A stretch of DNA of 64,000 bases from Stenotrophomonas sp. SAU14A_NAIMI4_5 (GTDB lineage Bacteria > Pseudomonadota > Gammaproteobacteria > Xanthomonadales > Xanthomonadaceae): positions 224,455 through 288,454 of the forward strand of contig NZ_CP026003.1 of the NCBI RefSeq assembly GCF_003086795.1, in the 5' to 3' direction. Position numbers and translations under genes: made by a program. Numbering within the stretch: the stretch's first letter is position 1; each line of letters opens with the position of its first letter. The notes below the pieces were generated by a model. That model was given only the letters and a program-made list of their open reading frames with translations, ran no database searches and was not told where the DNA came from. Below are positions 57,163 to 64,000 of this stretch, piece after piece.

Positions 57163-57209
57163 CCGGGCCTTCGAACCGATCAGGGTGGCCAGGGAAGGGC
57201 CAGACGACG

Positions 57210-57240
57210 CCGGCAGGTCGGGGGACCTGCCGGTGTTGTT
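57210..57240 (+). terminator. Probable terminator downstream of aceA
   Basis: ccggcaggtc-gggg-gacctgccgg followed by tgttgttgt. A 10-bp stem with a T-rich but interrupted tail. Confidence 0.7.
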
Positions 57241-57397
57241 GTGTCCGGGGTGCCGCCGCCCCTGAACTACCCTCATGAATGCGGGTTGCCCGCCTGATCG
57301 GTCCCGATCGTGGTGTCTTCATGAAAAATGAGAAGACGCGCACAGTTTGATTCACTGCTATGCTCCGCTCCTCACCAGGGGACGCTGGCGGCGGGAA

Positions 57398-58438
57398 ATG
57401 ACCGGCAGGGGTGCGGCCGAGAACATCGACATGACGACCGGTATCGCCCAGGTGGCGATGGCCGAGATCGTGCACGCCCTGTTGTCGGACGAGGAAGTCG
57501 CCCTCTTTGCGCGCTTCGCGCGGCCCCTGAAGGTCGAGGCCGGGCAATGGCTGTTCCACCGCGGCCACCGCGGCGATGGCATGTACGTCATCGTGGAAGG
57601 ATTGATCGAACTGGATTTCGGCGAGGACCTGGTGACCAAGACGCTGGGACGACATGAGTTCTTCGGTGAACTGGGCCTGCTGGTGGGGGACCATCCGCGC
57701 AGCGCCGGCGCGCGCGTGATCGAAGACTGCCACGTGCTGGAACTTGGCCCGGCCGATTTCCATTGCCTGGTCGAATCCGATCCGGGGCTGGTGGCCTACT
57801 TCCTGCGCCGCACGATCATGCGCGTGCTGACCAACGAACAGGCCCTGATCAGCCAGCTCCGCCGGCGCAACCACGATCTGGAAACCGCGCTGGACAACCT
57901 GTACATCACCACCCATCAGCTGACCCACACGCGCGAGCTGGTGCGTACCGATGAACTGACCGGCCTGCACAACCGCCGCGGCCTGACCCTGTACCTGCAG
58001 GAATGCCGCAGCCAGCCGCAGGGCGCACCGCAGGCGCTGCTGCTGATCGACTGTGACCGCTTCAAGCAGGTCAACGACCGCCACGGCCACCAGGCCGGTG
58101 ACCGCGTGCTGCAGAGCATGGGCAACATCCTGCGCTCGATGGCCGGCGAACACGACCTGGCCTGCCGCCTGGGCGGTGATGAGTTCTGCCTGATCCTGCG
58201 CCATGCCGACCGAGAGGCCGCACAGCACGCCGCCGAGTTCATCCTCAGCGCGGTGCATGGCCTGCTCGAACGCAGCCATGGCAACCCGCACGTCACCCCG
58301 GCCAGCATCGGCGTCAGCCTGCTGGCGGCCGATGCGGACTGGAGTGAATGGTATGCAGGCGCGGACCGTGCGCTGTACCGGGCCAAGCGCGCCGGCGGCA
58401 ACTGCCTGCATTGGGCTGACCCTATGGACGGACAGTGA
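57398..58438 (+). CDS. Cyclic-nucleotide-binding domain GGDEF protein (putative diguanylate cyclase)
   Basis: 346 aa from ATG at 57398 (ATG at 57431 also possible). N-terminal cNMP-binding beta roll (about 40-135: VEAGQWLFHRGHRGDGMYVI, LGRHEFFGELGLLVGDHPRS), a coiled coil (about 150-180) and a GGDEF domain with intact RLGGDEFCLIL. The product-inhibition I-site RxxD reads GEHD, so feedback inhibition is probably lost. It lies 15 bases before the cyclase-TPR gene. cAMP- or cGMP-controlled c-di-GMP synthesis is inferred. Confidence 0.9.
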   Translation: MTGRGAAENIDMTTGIAQVAMAEIVHALLSDEEVALFARFARPLKVEAGQWLFHRGHRGDGMYVIVEGLIELDFGEDLVTKTLGRHEFFGELGLLVGDHPRSAGARVIEDCHVLELGPADFHCLVESDPGLVAYFLRRTIMRVLTNEQALISQLRRRNHDLETALDNLYITTHQLTHTRELVRTDELTGLHNRRGLTLYLQECRSQPQGAPQALLLIDCDRFKQVNDRHGHQAGDRVLQSMGNILRSMAGEHDLACRLGGDEFCLILRHADREAAQHAAEFILSAVHGLLERSHGNPHVTPASIGVSLLAADADWSEWYAGADRALYRAKRAGGNCLHWADPMDGQ

Positions 58439-58453
58439 GCGGAGACTGTGGCG

Positions 58454-60979
58454 ATGAACGGCGATTCCGGAACATCGACTCCGCACACCACGCAGCTGCG
58501 TGCCCTGCTGTTCACCGATCTGTGCGATTCCACCCTGCTGGTGGAACGGATGGGAGACGCCTCGGCGGCTGAGCTGTTCCAGGACCATGACCGCCTGGTG
58601 ATGGCCCTGCAGCAGCGCTGGAACGGCCAGCAGATCGACCGCTCCGATGGTCTGTTCATGCTGTTCGAACGCCCGGTGGATGCCCTCGGTTTCGGCCTGG
58701 ATTACCAGCGCGGCCTGCAGGCGCTGGGCGGCAAGCGCAACATCCTGCTGCGCGCACGCATCGGCCTGCACGTGGGTGAAGTGCTGCTGTGGAACAACAG
58801 CGCCGAGTCGATCGCGCTGGGTGCCAAGCCGGTGGAAGTGGAAGGCCTGGCCAAGCCGATGGCCGCGCGCCTGATGCAGCTGGCGCAGCCCGGCCAGTTC
58901 CTGGTGTCGGCCACCGCCGAGTCGATGGTGCGCCGCGCCGCCGGCGATCTGGGCGAGGTCGCGCAGGGGCTGAAGTGGAAGTCCTTCGGGCGCTGGCGCT
59001 TCAAGGGCGTGGCGCAGTCGATGGAAGTGTTCGGCCTGCACGACCCGGCGACGCGCGGTCTGGGGCGCCCGCGACAGACCGCGAAGGCATCGCGTGACAT
59101 CCCGGTCTGGCGGCAGCCGCTGGTGATGACCGCCGAAGTCACCCTGGGCGCGGCGCTGCTGGTCGGCGGCTGGTTGCTGACCCGGCCGCAACCGGCCATC
59201 GCCTTCGCCGAGCGCGACTGGGTGGTGGTCGGCGATCTGCGCAACCTGACCGGTGAGACCCTGCTGGATGGTTCCACCCAGCAGGCACTGCGCATCAGCC
59301 TGGAACAGTCGCGCTACGTCAACGTGATCAGCGACCTGAAAGCACGCAGCGTGCTGCAGCAGATGCGCGCCTCGCTGGATGCGCCGCTGGACGCGAACAA
59401 TGCATCCGAGATCGCCCAGCGCGTGGGCGCGCGGGTGGTGTTGATGCCAACGTTGTCCGAAGCCGGCGGTCGCCTGCGCCTGAGCGTGGGCGTGGTGGAT
59501 CCGGCCAGCCGTGCCACGCTTGCCGTCGAATCTGCCGACGGCCGTGGCCTGGAATCGCTGCTCGCTTCCACCGATGACGTGGTGGCGCGACTGCGCGGCC
59601 GCCTGGGCGAGACGCTGGAGCAGGTCGAGCAGGACTCTACGCCGCTGCCTGCGGTCACCACCGGCAGCCTGGATGCGCTGCGCGCCTATTCGCTCGGGCA
59701 GAAGCTTTACGCCCGCAACGACTACCAGGGTGCGCTGGCCATGTTCCAGCAGGCGGTGGAGCTGGATCCGGAATTTGCCCTGGCCTGGATGGCGCAGGTC
59801 CGTGCGCACTTCGCGGTGGATGATCTTTCCGGGGCGATGCAGGCGCTGGACACCGCCAAGAGCCTCAAGCGCCGCCTGCCACCCCGCGAGGCGCTTTATC
59901 TGGACGCGTGGGCGGCGACGCTGCGCGACCGCGGGCAGGCCTCCGATGCATGGCGGCGCCTGTCCAGCCTGTATCCGGACTACTTCGCCGCGCATTACAA
60001 CGCGGCCCTGTGGCTCTATGCGGAGAACCGGTTCGAGGAATCGCTGCCGTATGCGCGGCAGGCAGCGGATCCGCGGTTTGAACTCAGCAACGTGGCGCAC
60101 GATCTCCTGGGTCGCATCCTGGTGGCGCGCGGCGATGTGACAGGCGCCCGCCAGGCCTTCAAGCGCGCCATCGATGGCGGGCGCACCGCCAGTAACCGCT
60201 ACCTGGGGTCGGCCGAGGCCAGCCTGCGCAACTACGCGGCTGCAGAATCGATGCTCGATCGCGCTGCACCGTCCCGCCACGTGGTCATCGAACGCACCAG
60301 CATCGCCGTCGACCGCAAGCAGTGGACGCACGCGGTGCAGATCGCCCGCGACGGCAACTCGCAGTTCGCCAGCGCGTCAGGGTTCGACCAGCAGGTGATG
60401 CTGGTGCCACTGGCAACCGCGCTGTGGGGCGCCGGCGATGATGATGCAACGCGTGCACAGCTGCGCCACAACGTAGACAGCGCCCTGCGACGGGTCGACA
60501 ACCGGGCCCCGGCCGACGGTGGCGATGACGCGATGGTGGCACTGGCGTCGGCCCTGTTGTCGGTGCGGATGGGTGACACCGCGCTGGTGGAGCGGGTGCT
60601 TGCCCGCTTGTCCCCGATCAATGAGGTGTTGGGTCAGCCGCCGGTTGCGGAAACGATGGCCGTGGTACGCGCCAGCCTGGCCACGCACCAGAAAAAGCCG
60701 GATGAGGCGCTGGCCATGCTGGCGCCCTGGTTGACCGGGCAGGCCAGCTTCCAGACCCGCGTGGCCGCGATGGATGCGTACCTGGCCAAGGGCGCCAACG
60801 CGCAGGCACTCGCGCAGGCGGACTATCTGGCCGGCAACCGCGGCCGTGCCTATGCCGAGGTGGACTGCGCGTACTGCCTGCAGCCGCTCAACGTCCTCGA
60901 CAGCAACCGCGCCGCAGGCGTGGCTGCCACGCTGCGCCGCCGGCCGGAGCCGACGGCGGCCGCGATTACGGTCCCTTGA
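58454..60979 (+). CDS. Putative peptide modification system cyclase (class III cyclase domain plus TPRs)
   Basis: 841 aa from ATG at 58454. N-terminal class III nucleotide cyclase-like domain (about 12-190) with Asp22 (LLFTDLCDST) and Asp65 (DRSDGLFMLF) as metal ligands and Arg139 (KPMAARLMQL), but the transition-state Asn two helical turns before it is replaced by Pro135. A single membrane helix lies at about 220-240, then a FlgO-like region and TPR-type helices to the end (YARNDYQGALAMFQQAVELD). This architecture matches the NCBIfam model for the cyclase of a Xanthomonadaceae RiPP system. It is followed by the precursor and the dehydrogenase. Substrate and activity are unknown. Confidence 0.85.
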   Translation: MNGDSGTSTPHTTQLRALLFTDLCDSTLLVERMGDASAAELFQDHDRLVMALQQRWNGQQIDRSDGLFMLFERPVDALGFGLDYQRGLQALGGKRNILLRARIGLHVGEVLLWNNSAESIALGAKPVEVEGLAKPMAARLMQLAQPGQFLVSATAESMVRRAAGDLGEVAQGLKWKSFGRWRFKGVAQSMEVFGLHDPATRGLGRPRQTAKASRDIPVWRQPLVMTAEVTLGAALLVGGWLLTRPQPAIAFAERDWVVVGDLRNLTGETLLDGSTQQALRISLEQSRYVNVISDLKARSVLQQMRASLDAPLDANNASEIAQRVGARVVLMPTLSEAGGRLRLSVGVVDPASRATLAVESADGRGLESLLASTDDVVARLRGRLGETLEQVEQDSTPLPAVTTGSLDALRAYSLGQKLYARNDYQGALAMFQQAVELDPEFALAWMAQVRAHFAVDDLSGAMQALDTAKSLKRRLPPREALYLDAWAATLRDRGQASDAWRRLSSLYPDYFAAHYNAALWLYAENRFEESLPYARQAADPRFELSNVAHDLLGRILVARGDVTGARQAFKRAIDGGRTASNRYLGSAEASLRNYAAAESMLDRAAPSRHVVIERTSIAVDRKQWTHAVQIARDGNSQFASASGFDQQVMLVPLATALWGAGDDDATRAQLRHNVDSALRRVDNRAPADGGDDAMVALASALLSVRMGDTALVERVLARLSPINEVLGQPPVAETMAVVRASLATHQKKPDEALAMLAPWLTGQASFQTRVAAMDAYLAKGANAQALAQADYLAGNRGRAYAEVDCAYCLQPLNVLDSNRAAGVAATLRRRPEPTAAAITVP

Positions 60980-61265
60980 GGGTCCAGCCCGGGCCCGGGC
61001 TGGCATCCAGCGCCGGAACCAGCTGACCGAGCTCCCGGGTCAGCATCGTCTGCAGTTCCTGCTTGGCATCATGGATGGCTTCCTTGGAGGCCAGCTGGTT
61101 GACGTGGCAGCACACTTTCAGCAGTTCCGCATCAGCGGCAGGCAGGCCAAGGCTGACCAGGGCAGAAGCAGGGTTGGAAGCGAACAGCGCGCGGAACGCA
61201 TCGTCTTCAGCGAGCGCGCAGATCAGCGCCATGGCGATCGGCGCGGGCAGGGTAGGCAGGGACAC
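60966..61265 (-). CDS. NHLP-related RiPP precursor peptide
   Basis: 99 aa from GTG at 61265 with GAGG eight bases upstream. The leader region (MALICALAEDDAFRALFASN, then PASALVSLGLPAADAELLKV) matches nitrile hydratase-like leader peptides (NHLP: acidic, FR, NPxxAL, LGL). The C-terminal half has CCHVN, the only Cys pair, and ends GQLVPALDASPGPGWTLKGP. Its last 14 bases overlap the end of the cyclase gene tail to tail. Cleavage site and core cannot be set from sequence alone. Family recall: 'NHLP-related RiPP peptide'. Confidence 0.82.
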   Translation of the reverse strand: MSLPTLPAPIAMALICALAEDDAFRALFASNPASALVSLGLPAADAELLKVCCHVNQLASKEAIHDAKQELQTMLTRELGQLVPALDASPGPGWTLKGP

Positions 61266-61400
61266 GAAGAACCTCGGGAACGGCGACGGAAGAAGTGGAC
61301 AAGCGTTGTTAGATCGGCCCACGCAGCCCGCACTTGAGTGCGCGATGAAGTTCCGTCGGCGGCGGCCGCTAGTGAACTGCGCCCTTTCGAATCCGATGCC

Positions 61401-62603
61401 ATGTCCGTAGATCCTGCCGTGTCTTCCGCCCGCATCCGACGTTGCGAGATCCTGCTGCTGGAACCGCGCGAGAGCGCCGACTTCGATCTGCAGGACCTGC
61501 TCTCCGGCGGTAACGGCATCCGCCGCCAGATGCGCTGGGTGGCACTGGCGCCCCACCTCGGCGAGCCGGTGGACGTGGATGCCATGCAGCGCGAGCTGCT
61601 GGGCCGCATCGGCGCCACCCAGTGGCAGGACGTGCCCGCGGACGAGGACGAGCTCGCCGCCTGCGAGGCGCTGCTGCGCCTGGGCCTGCTGGTCAGTGCA
61701 TCACCCGGCGATGAGGCGGCGCTGCAGGTGCGCCAGGCCGATGATCGCCAGCGCGAGGCGTACTGGCATCCGCTGGCGGCGGTGCTGCATGCGTTCACGC
61801 GGTGGGAGGGCGTCGATGCCGTGAAGAACACGCGCGACTCCGGTACCGATACGGCCGTGGGCATGCGTGAGGTGCTGGGGCCGCCGCCGGCACCGACGGC
61901 GGTGGCGGCCGATGCGGAAAGCCAGATGCTGCCGCTGCAGGACGACACCGATTTCGATGTGCTGCTGGCGCGGCGTGCGACCTGCCGCAACTTCGATGAG
62001 CACCGGCCACTGCCGATGGCGATGTTCTCCACCATGCTGGCGCGCGTGTTCGGTGCACGCGCCCATGTACAGGTCAGCGATGACCTGCGTTTCCAGAAGA
62101 AGAGCAGCCCATCCGGCGGCGGCCTGCATCCCACCGAGGCGTACCTGGTGGTGCAGAACGTGGACGGCGTGGCGCCGGGTGTGTATCGCTACCTGCTGGA
62201 CGGGCACCGCCTACTGCGCCTGCCGGATCCGCCGATGGGACTGCGTGCGTTCGCCATGGAAGCACTGGGCCAGCAGCACTGGTTTGCCAATGCGCACTGC
62301 CTGGTGACCCTGGTGCCGCGCTTCGACCGCACGTTCTGGAAATACCGGCGCCACGCCAAGGGCTACCGCGTGGTCGCGCTCGAGGCGGGGCACCTGTCGC
62401 AGACGATGTACCTGTCGGCCACCGACCTGGGCCTGGGCGCCTTCATCACCGGCGCGATCAACGAGCGCTGCCTGGAACCGGTGCTGCAGCTGGACCCGGT
62501 GCAGCAGGGCGCATTGGCGATGTGTGGTTTCGGCTGGCGCGCGGCAAGCATGGAAACGGCCGAGCTGGACCCGGCCGGCGAGGTCTGGACGCGCGCCGGC
62601 TGA
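61401..62603 (+). CDS. SagB-type putative peptide maturation dehydrogenase
   Basis: 400 aa from ATG at 61401 (MSVDPAVSSARIRRCEILLL); a GTG at 61338 would add 21 residues without a ribosome site. The C-terminal two thirds is a nitroreductase-like FMN domain: RRATCRNFDEHRPLPM, SSPSGGGLHPTEAYLVVQNV, APGVYRYLLD and LEAGHLSQTMYLSATDLGLG, as in SagB/McbC azoline oxidases. No YcaO cyclodehydratase lies in the window. It diverges from the precursor gene (135 bases), which suggests shared regulation. Confidence 0.87.
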   Translation: MSVDPAVSSARIRRCEILLLEPRESADFDLQDLLSGGNGIRRQMRWVALAPHLGEPVDVDAMQRELLGRIGATQWQDVPADEDELAACEALLRLGLLVSASPGDEAALQVRQADDRQREAYWHPLAAVLHAFTRWEGVDAVKNTRDSGTDTAVGMREVLGPPPAPTAVAADAESQMLPLQDDTDFDVLLARRATCRNFDEHRPLPMAMFSTMLARVFGARAHVQVSDDLRFQKKSSPSGGGLHPTEAYLVVQNVDGVAPGVYRYLLDGHRLLRLPDPPMGLRAFAMEALGQQHWFANAHCLVTLVPRFDRTFWKYRRHAKGYRVVALEAGHLSQTMYLSATDLGLGAFITGAINERCLEPVLQLDPVQQGALAMCGFGWRAASMETAELDPAGEVWTRAG

Positions 62604-62627
62604 GCGCGCGTCCGTCCTTCCCACTTC

Positions 62628-64000
62628 TCAAGCGGCTTCGAAATCCACCAGCACGGCGCCGTCGCCCACCTGGTCGCCGGCCTTGGCGCGGTAGCCCTTC
62701 ACCGTGCCGTCGGCCGGGGCCTGCAGGGTGTGCTCCATCTTCATCGCGTCCAGCACCACCAGCGGCGTGCCGCGCTTCACCTGCGTACCGGCGTCGACCA
62801 GGGTGGCCACGATCCTGCCCGGCATCGGTGCCAGCAGGCTGCCGGCATCGGCGGTGGCGTTGTCTGATTCACCGACCGGGTCATGCAGGGTGAAGCGGTG
62901 CTGGCCATCGGCGCCGAACAGATACAGCTGGTCGCCTTCGCGCAGCAGCTGCAGCTGCCAGCGGCGACCGTCCAGCTGCACGCTCATGTGCTGGCCGTCG
63001 GCGCTGCCGAGCACCGTGGCCGGTGCAGCATCATCGCGCTGCACGCGCCAGCCATCGGCCTGCGCCCACACCTTCAACGTGTGCGTGCGCTCGCCCTGCT
63101 GCAGCGGCAGCACACGCGGTGCCGAAGCACCGAGGCGCCAACCGTCCTGCGCCTGCCACGGCGAATGCGGATCGCGTGCATCGCTGCCCGCACGCGCGGT
63201 ACTGGCCACGGCAGCGATGGCCGCCAGCTGCCACAGCGCATCATCGCTGTCGCCCACGGCGTTCAGCGCGGCCTGTTCGCGTTCGATCAGCGCGGTGTCC
63301 AGCTTCGCGTGCGCGAACGAATCGGTGTTGACCAGGCGACGCAGGAAACCGGCATTGGTGGTCACGCCCACCACCTGGCAGTCAGCCAGGGCCTGGCTCA
63401 TGCGGCGCAGGGCGGCCTCGCGGTCCACGTCCCAGACGATCAGCTTGGCGATCATCGGATCGTAGTACGGGGTGATGCTGTCGCCTTCTTCCACGCCGGT
63501 ATCCACGCGCACGTTCGCCGAAGGCGTCGGCAGGCGCAGGCGGCGCAGGGTGCCGGTGGACGGCAGGAAACCACGGTCGGCATCTTCGGCATACAGGCGC
63601 GCTTCGATGGCATGGCCGTGGATGGCCAGCTGTTCCTGGCGCAGCGGCATCGGCTGGCCAGCGGCCACGCGCAGCTGCCATTCCACCAGGTCGGTGCCGG
63701 TGATGTACTCGGTCACCGGATGTTCGACCTGCAGGCGGGTGTTCATTTCCATGAAGTAGAAATCGCCGTCCGGGCCGGCAATGAACTCCACCGTGCCCGC
63801 ACCCACGTAGCCCACCGCGCGCGCGGCATCGACCGCGGCCTTGCCCATCGCTGCACGGCGCTCGGCGCTCATGCCCGGTGCCGGGGCTTCTTCCAGCACT
63901 TTCTGGTGGCGGCGCTGCACCGAGCAGTCGCGCTCGAACAGGTAGACCGCATCCCCGTGGGAATCGCCGAACACCTGGATCTCGATATGGCGCGGTCGCT
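62628..64000 (-). CDS. Acyl-CoA carboxylase alpha subunit (probable methylcrotonyl-CoA carboxylase), partial
   Basis: The 5' end lies beyond the window; the frame is open to 64000 (RHIEIQVFGDSHG). Biotin carboxylase region with EFIAGPDGDFYFMEMNTRLQ and VEHPVTEYITGTDLVEWQL, then a long linker and a C-terminal biotinyl domain with AMKMEHT (biotin Lys) followed by GYRAKAGDQVGDGAVLVDFE. Type and length of linker fit MccA/LiuD (leucine degradation) better than acetyl- or propionyl-CoA carboxylase; the partner subunit is not in view. Confidence 0.85.
   Translation of the reverse strand, partial: RPRHIEIQVFGDSHGDAVYLFERDCSVQRRHQKVLEEAPAPGMSAERRAAMGKAAVDAARAVGYVGAGTVEFIAGPDGDFYFMEMNTRLQVEHPVTEYITGTDLVEWQLRVAAGQPMPLRQEQLAIHGHAIEARLYAEDADRGFLPSTGTLRRLRLPTPSANVRVDTGVEEGDSITPYYDPMIAKLIVWDVDREAALRRMSQALADCQVVGVTTNAGFLRRLVNTDSFAHAKLDTALIEREQAALNAVGDSDDALWQLAAIAAVASTARAGSDARDPHSPWQAQDGWRLGASAPRVLPLQQGERTHTLKVWAQADGWRVQRDDAAPATVLGSADGQHMSVQLDGRRWQLQLLREGDQLYLFGADGQHRFTLHDPVGESDNATADAGSLLAPMPGRIVATLVDAGTQVKRGTPLVVLDAMKMEHTLQAPADGTVKGYRAKAGDQVGDGAVLVDFEAA

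Larger units (their letters stand above)
57078..57397. other. Intergenic stretch between aceA and the GGDEF gene
   Basis: Holds a head-to-head SMAG pair (57093-57162), a terminator-like hairpin (57210-57230) and an extended -10-like TGCTATGCT near 57355-57363 that may drive the GGDEF gene. Confidence 0.55.

Overview
The window is a high-GC gammaproteobacterial chromosome segment. Dense SMAG-type palindromes (GTAG followed by a hairpin), an Ax21-family outer membrane protein, an oleABCD cluster and the Xanthomonadaceae-restricted RiPP cassette all point to Stenotrophomonas, most likely the S. maltophilia group. I saw no rRNA, tRNA or CRISPR array. About 65 genes are supported. Nearly all other long reading frames are antisense shadows caused by the GC content.

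Layout. 1-5.2 kb: tail of an IS110-type transposase, then a methionine cluster. This is an FMN reductase, a DUF1852 protein (MesX) and a short core-MetE methionine synthase (MesD) in one operon, divergent from a LysR regulator that overlaps a MetF-like reductase. An SDR remnant follows. 5.2-15.3 kb: envelope and small accessory genes, including an L,D-transpeptidase, an Lpp-like lipoprotein, a DUF1851-type immunity-like gene broken by an in-frame TGA, a CynX-like MFS transporter, DUF4291, Ax21, DUF6624, an ECF sigma operon and a DyP peroxidase. 15.4-18.3 kb: a TPP riboswitch upstream of a TonB receptor and a PnuC-type permease, probably thiamine uptake. 18.4-29.3 kb: an APH-like kinase, a glycine-zipper protein, an EvgA/EvgS-like two-component pair, a cytochrome c lipoprotein, ETF-quinone oxidoreductase divergent from glutaryl-CoA dehydrogenase, trmL and an exported repeat protein. 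29.7-38.7 kb: an M16 protease and oleA-oleB-oleC-oleD (long-chain olefin synthesis), with a YkgJ-like gene inserted on the opposite strand. 38.8-51.3 kb: ddl, ubiJ-ubiB and a SAM methyltransferase, truC, arfB, an acyltransferase, an M3 peptidase, a pair of degenerate AroQ-like genes, a short signal peptidase I and an MFS exporter. 51.4-57.1 kb: two LysR regulators, a small immunity-like gene and the glyoxylate shunt aceB-aceA. 57.4-62.6 kb: a cNMP-binding GGDEF protein and a three-gene RiPP cassette (cyclase-TPR protein, NHLP-type precursor peptide, SagB-type dehydrogenase). 62.6 kb to the end: a biotin-dependent acyl-CoA carboxylase alpha subunit cut by the window edge.

The most interesting items are the RiPP cassette, whose cyclase has lost the usual catalytic Asn; two intergenic copies of a strongly base-paired element whose stems differ in sequence but keep pairing (candidate structured RNA); the MesD/MesX cluster with its own flavin reductase and MetF-like neighbour; a second palindrome family with two conserved mismatches; and at least three genes whose stop codon is the TAG of a SMAG element.
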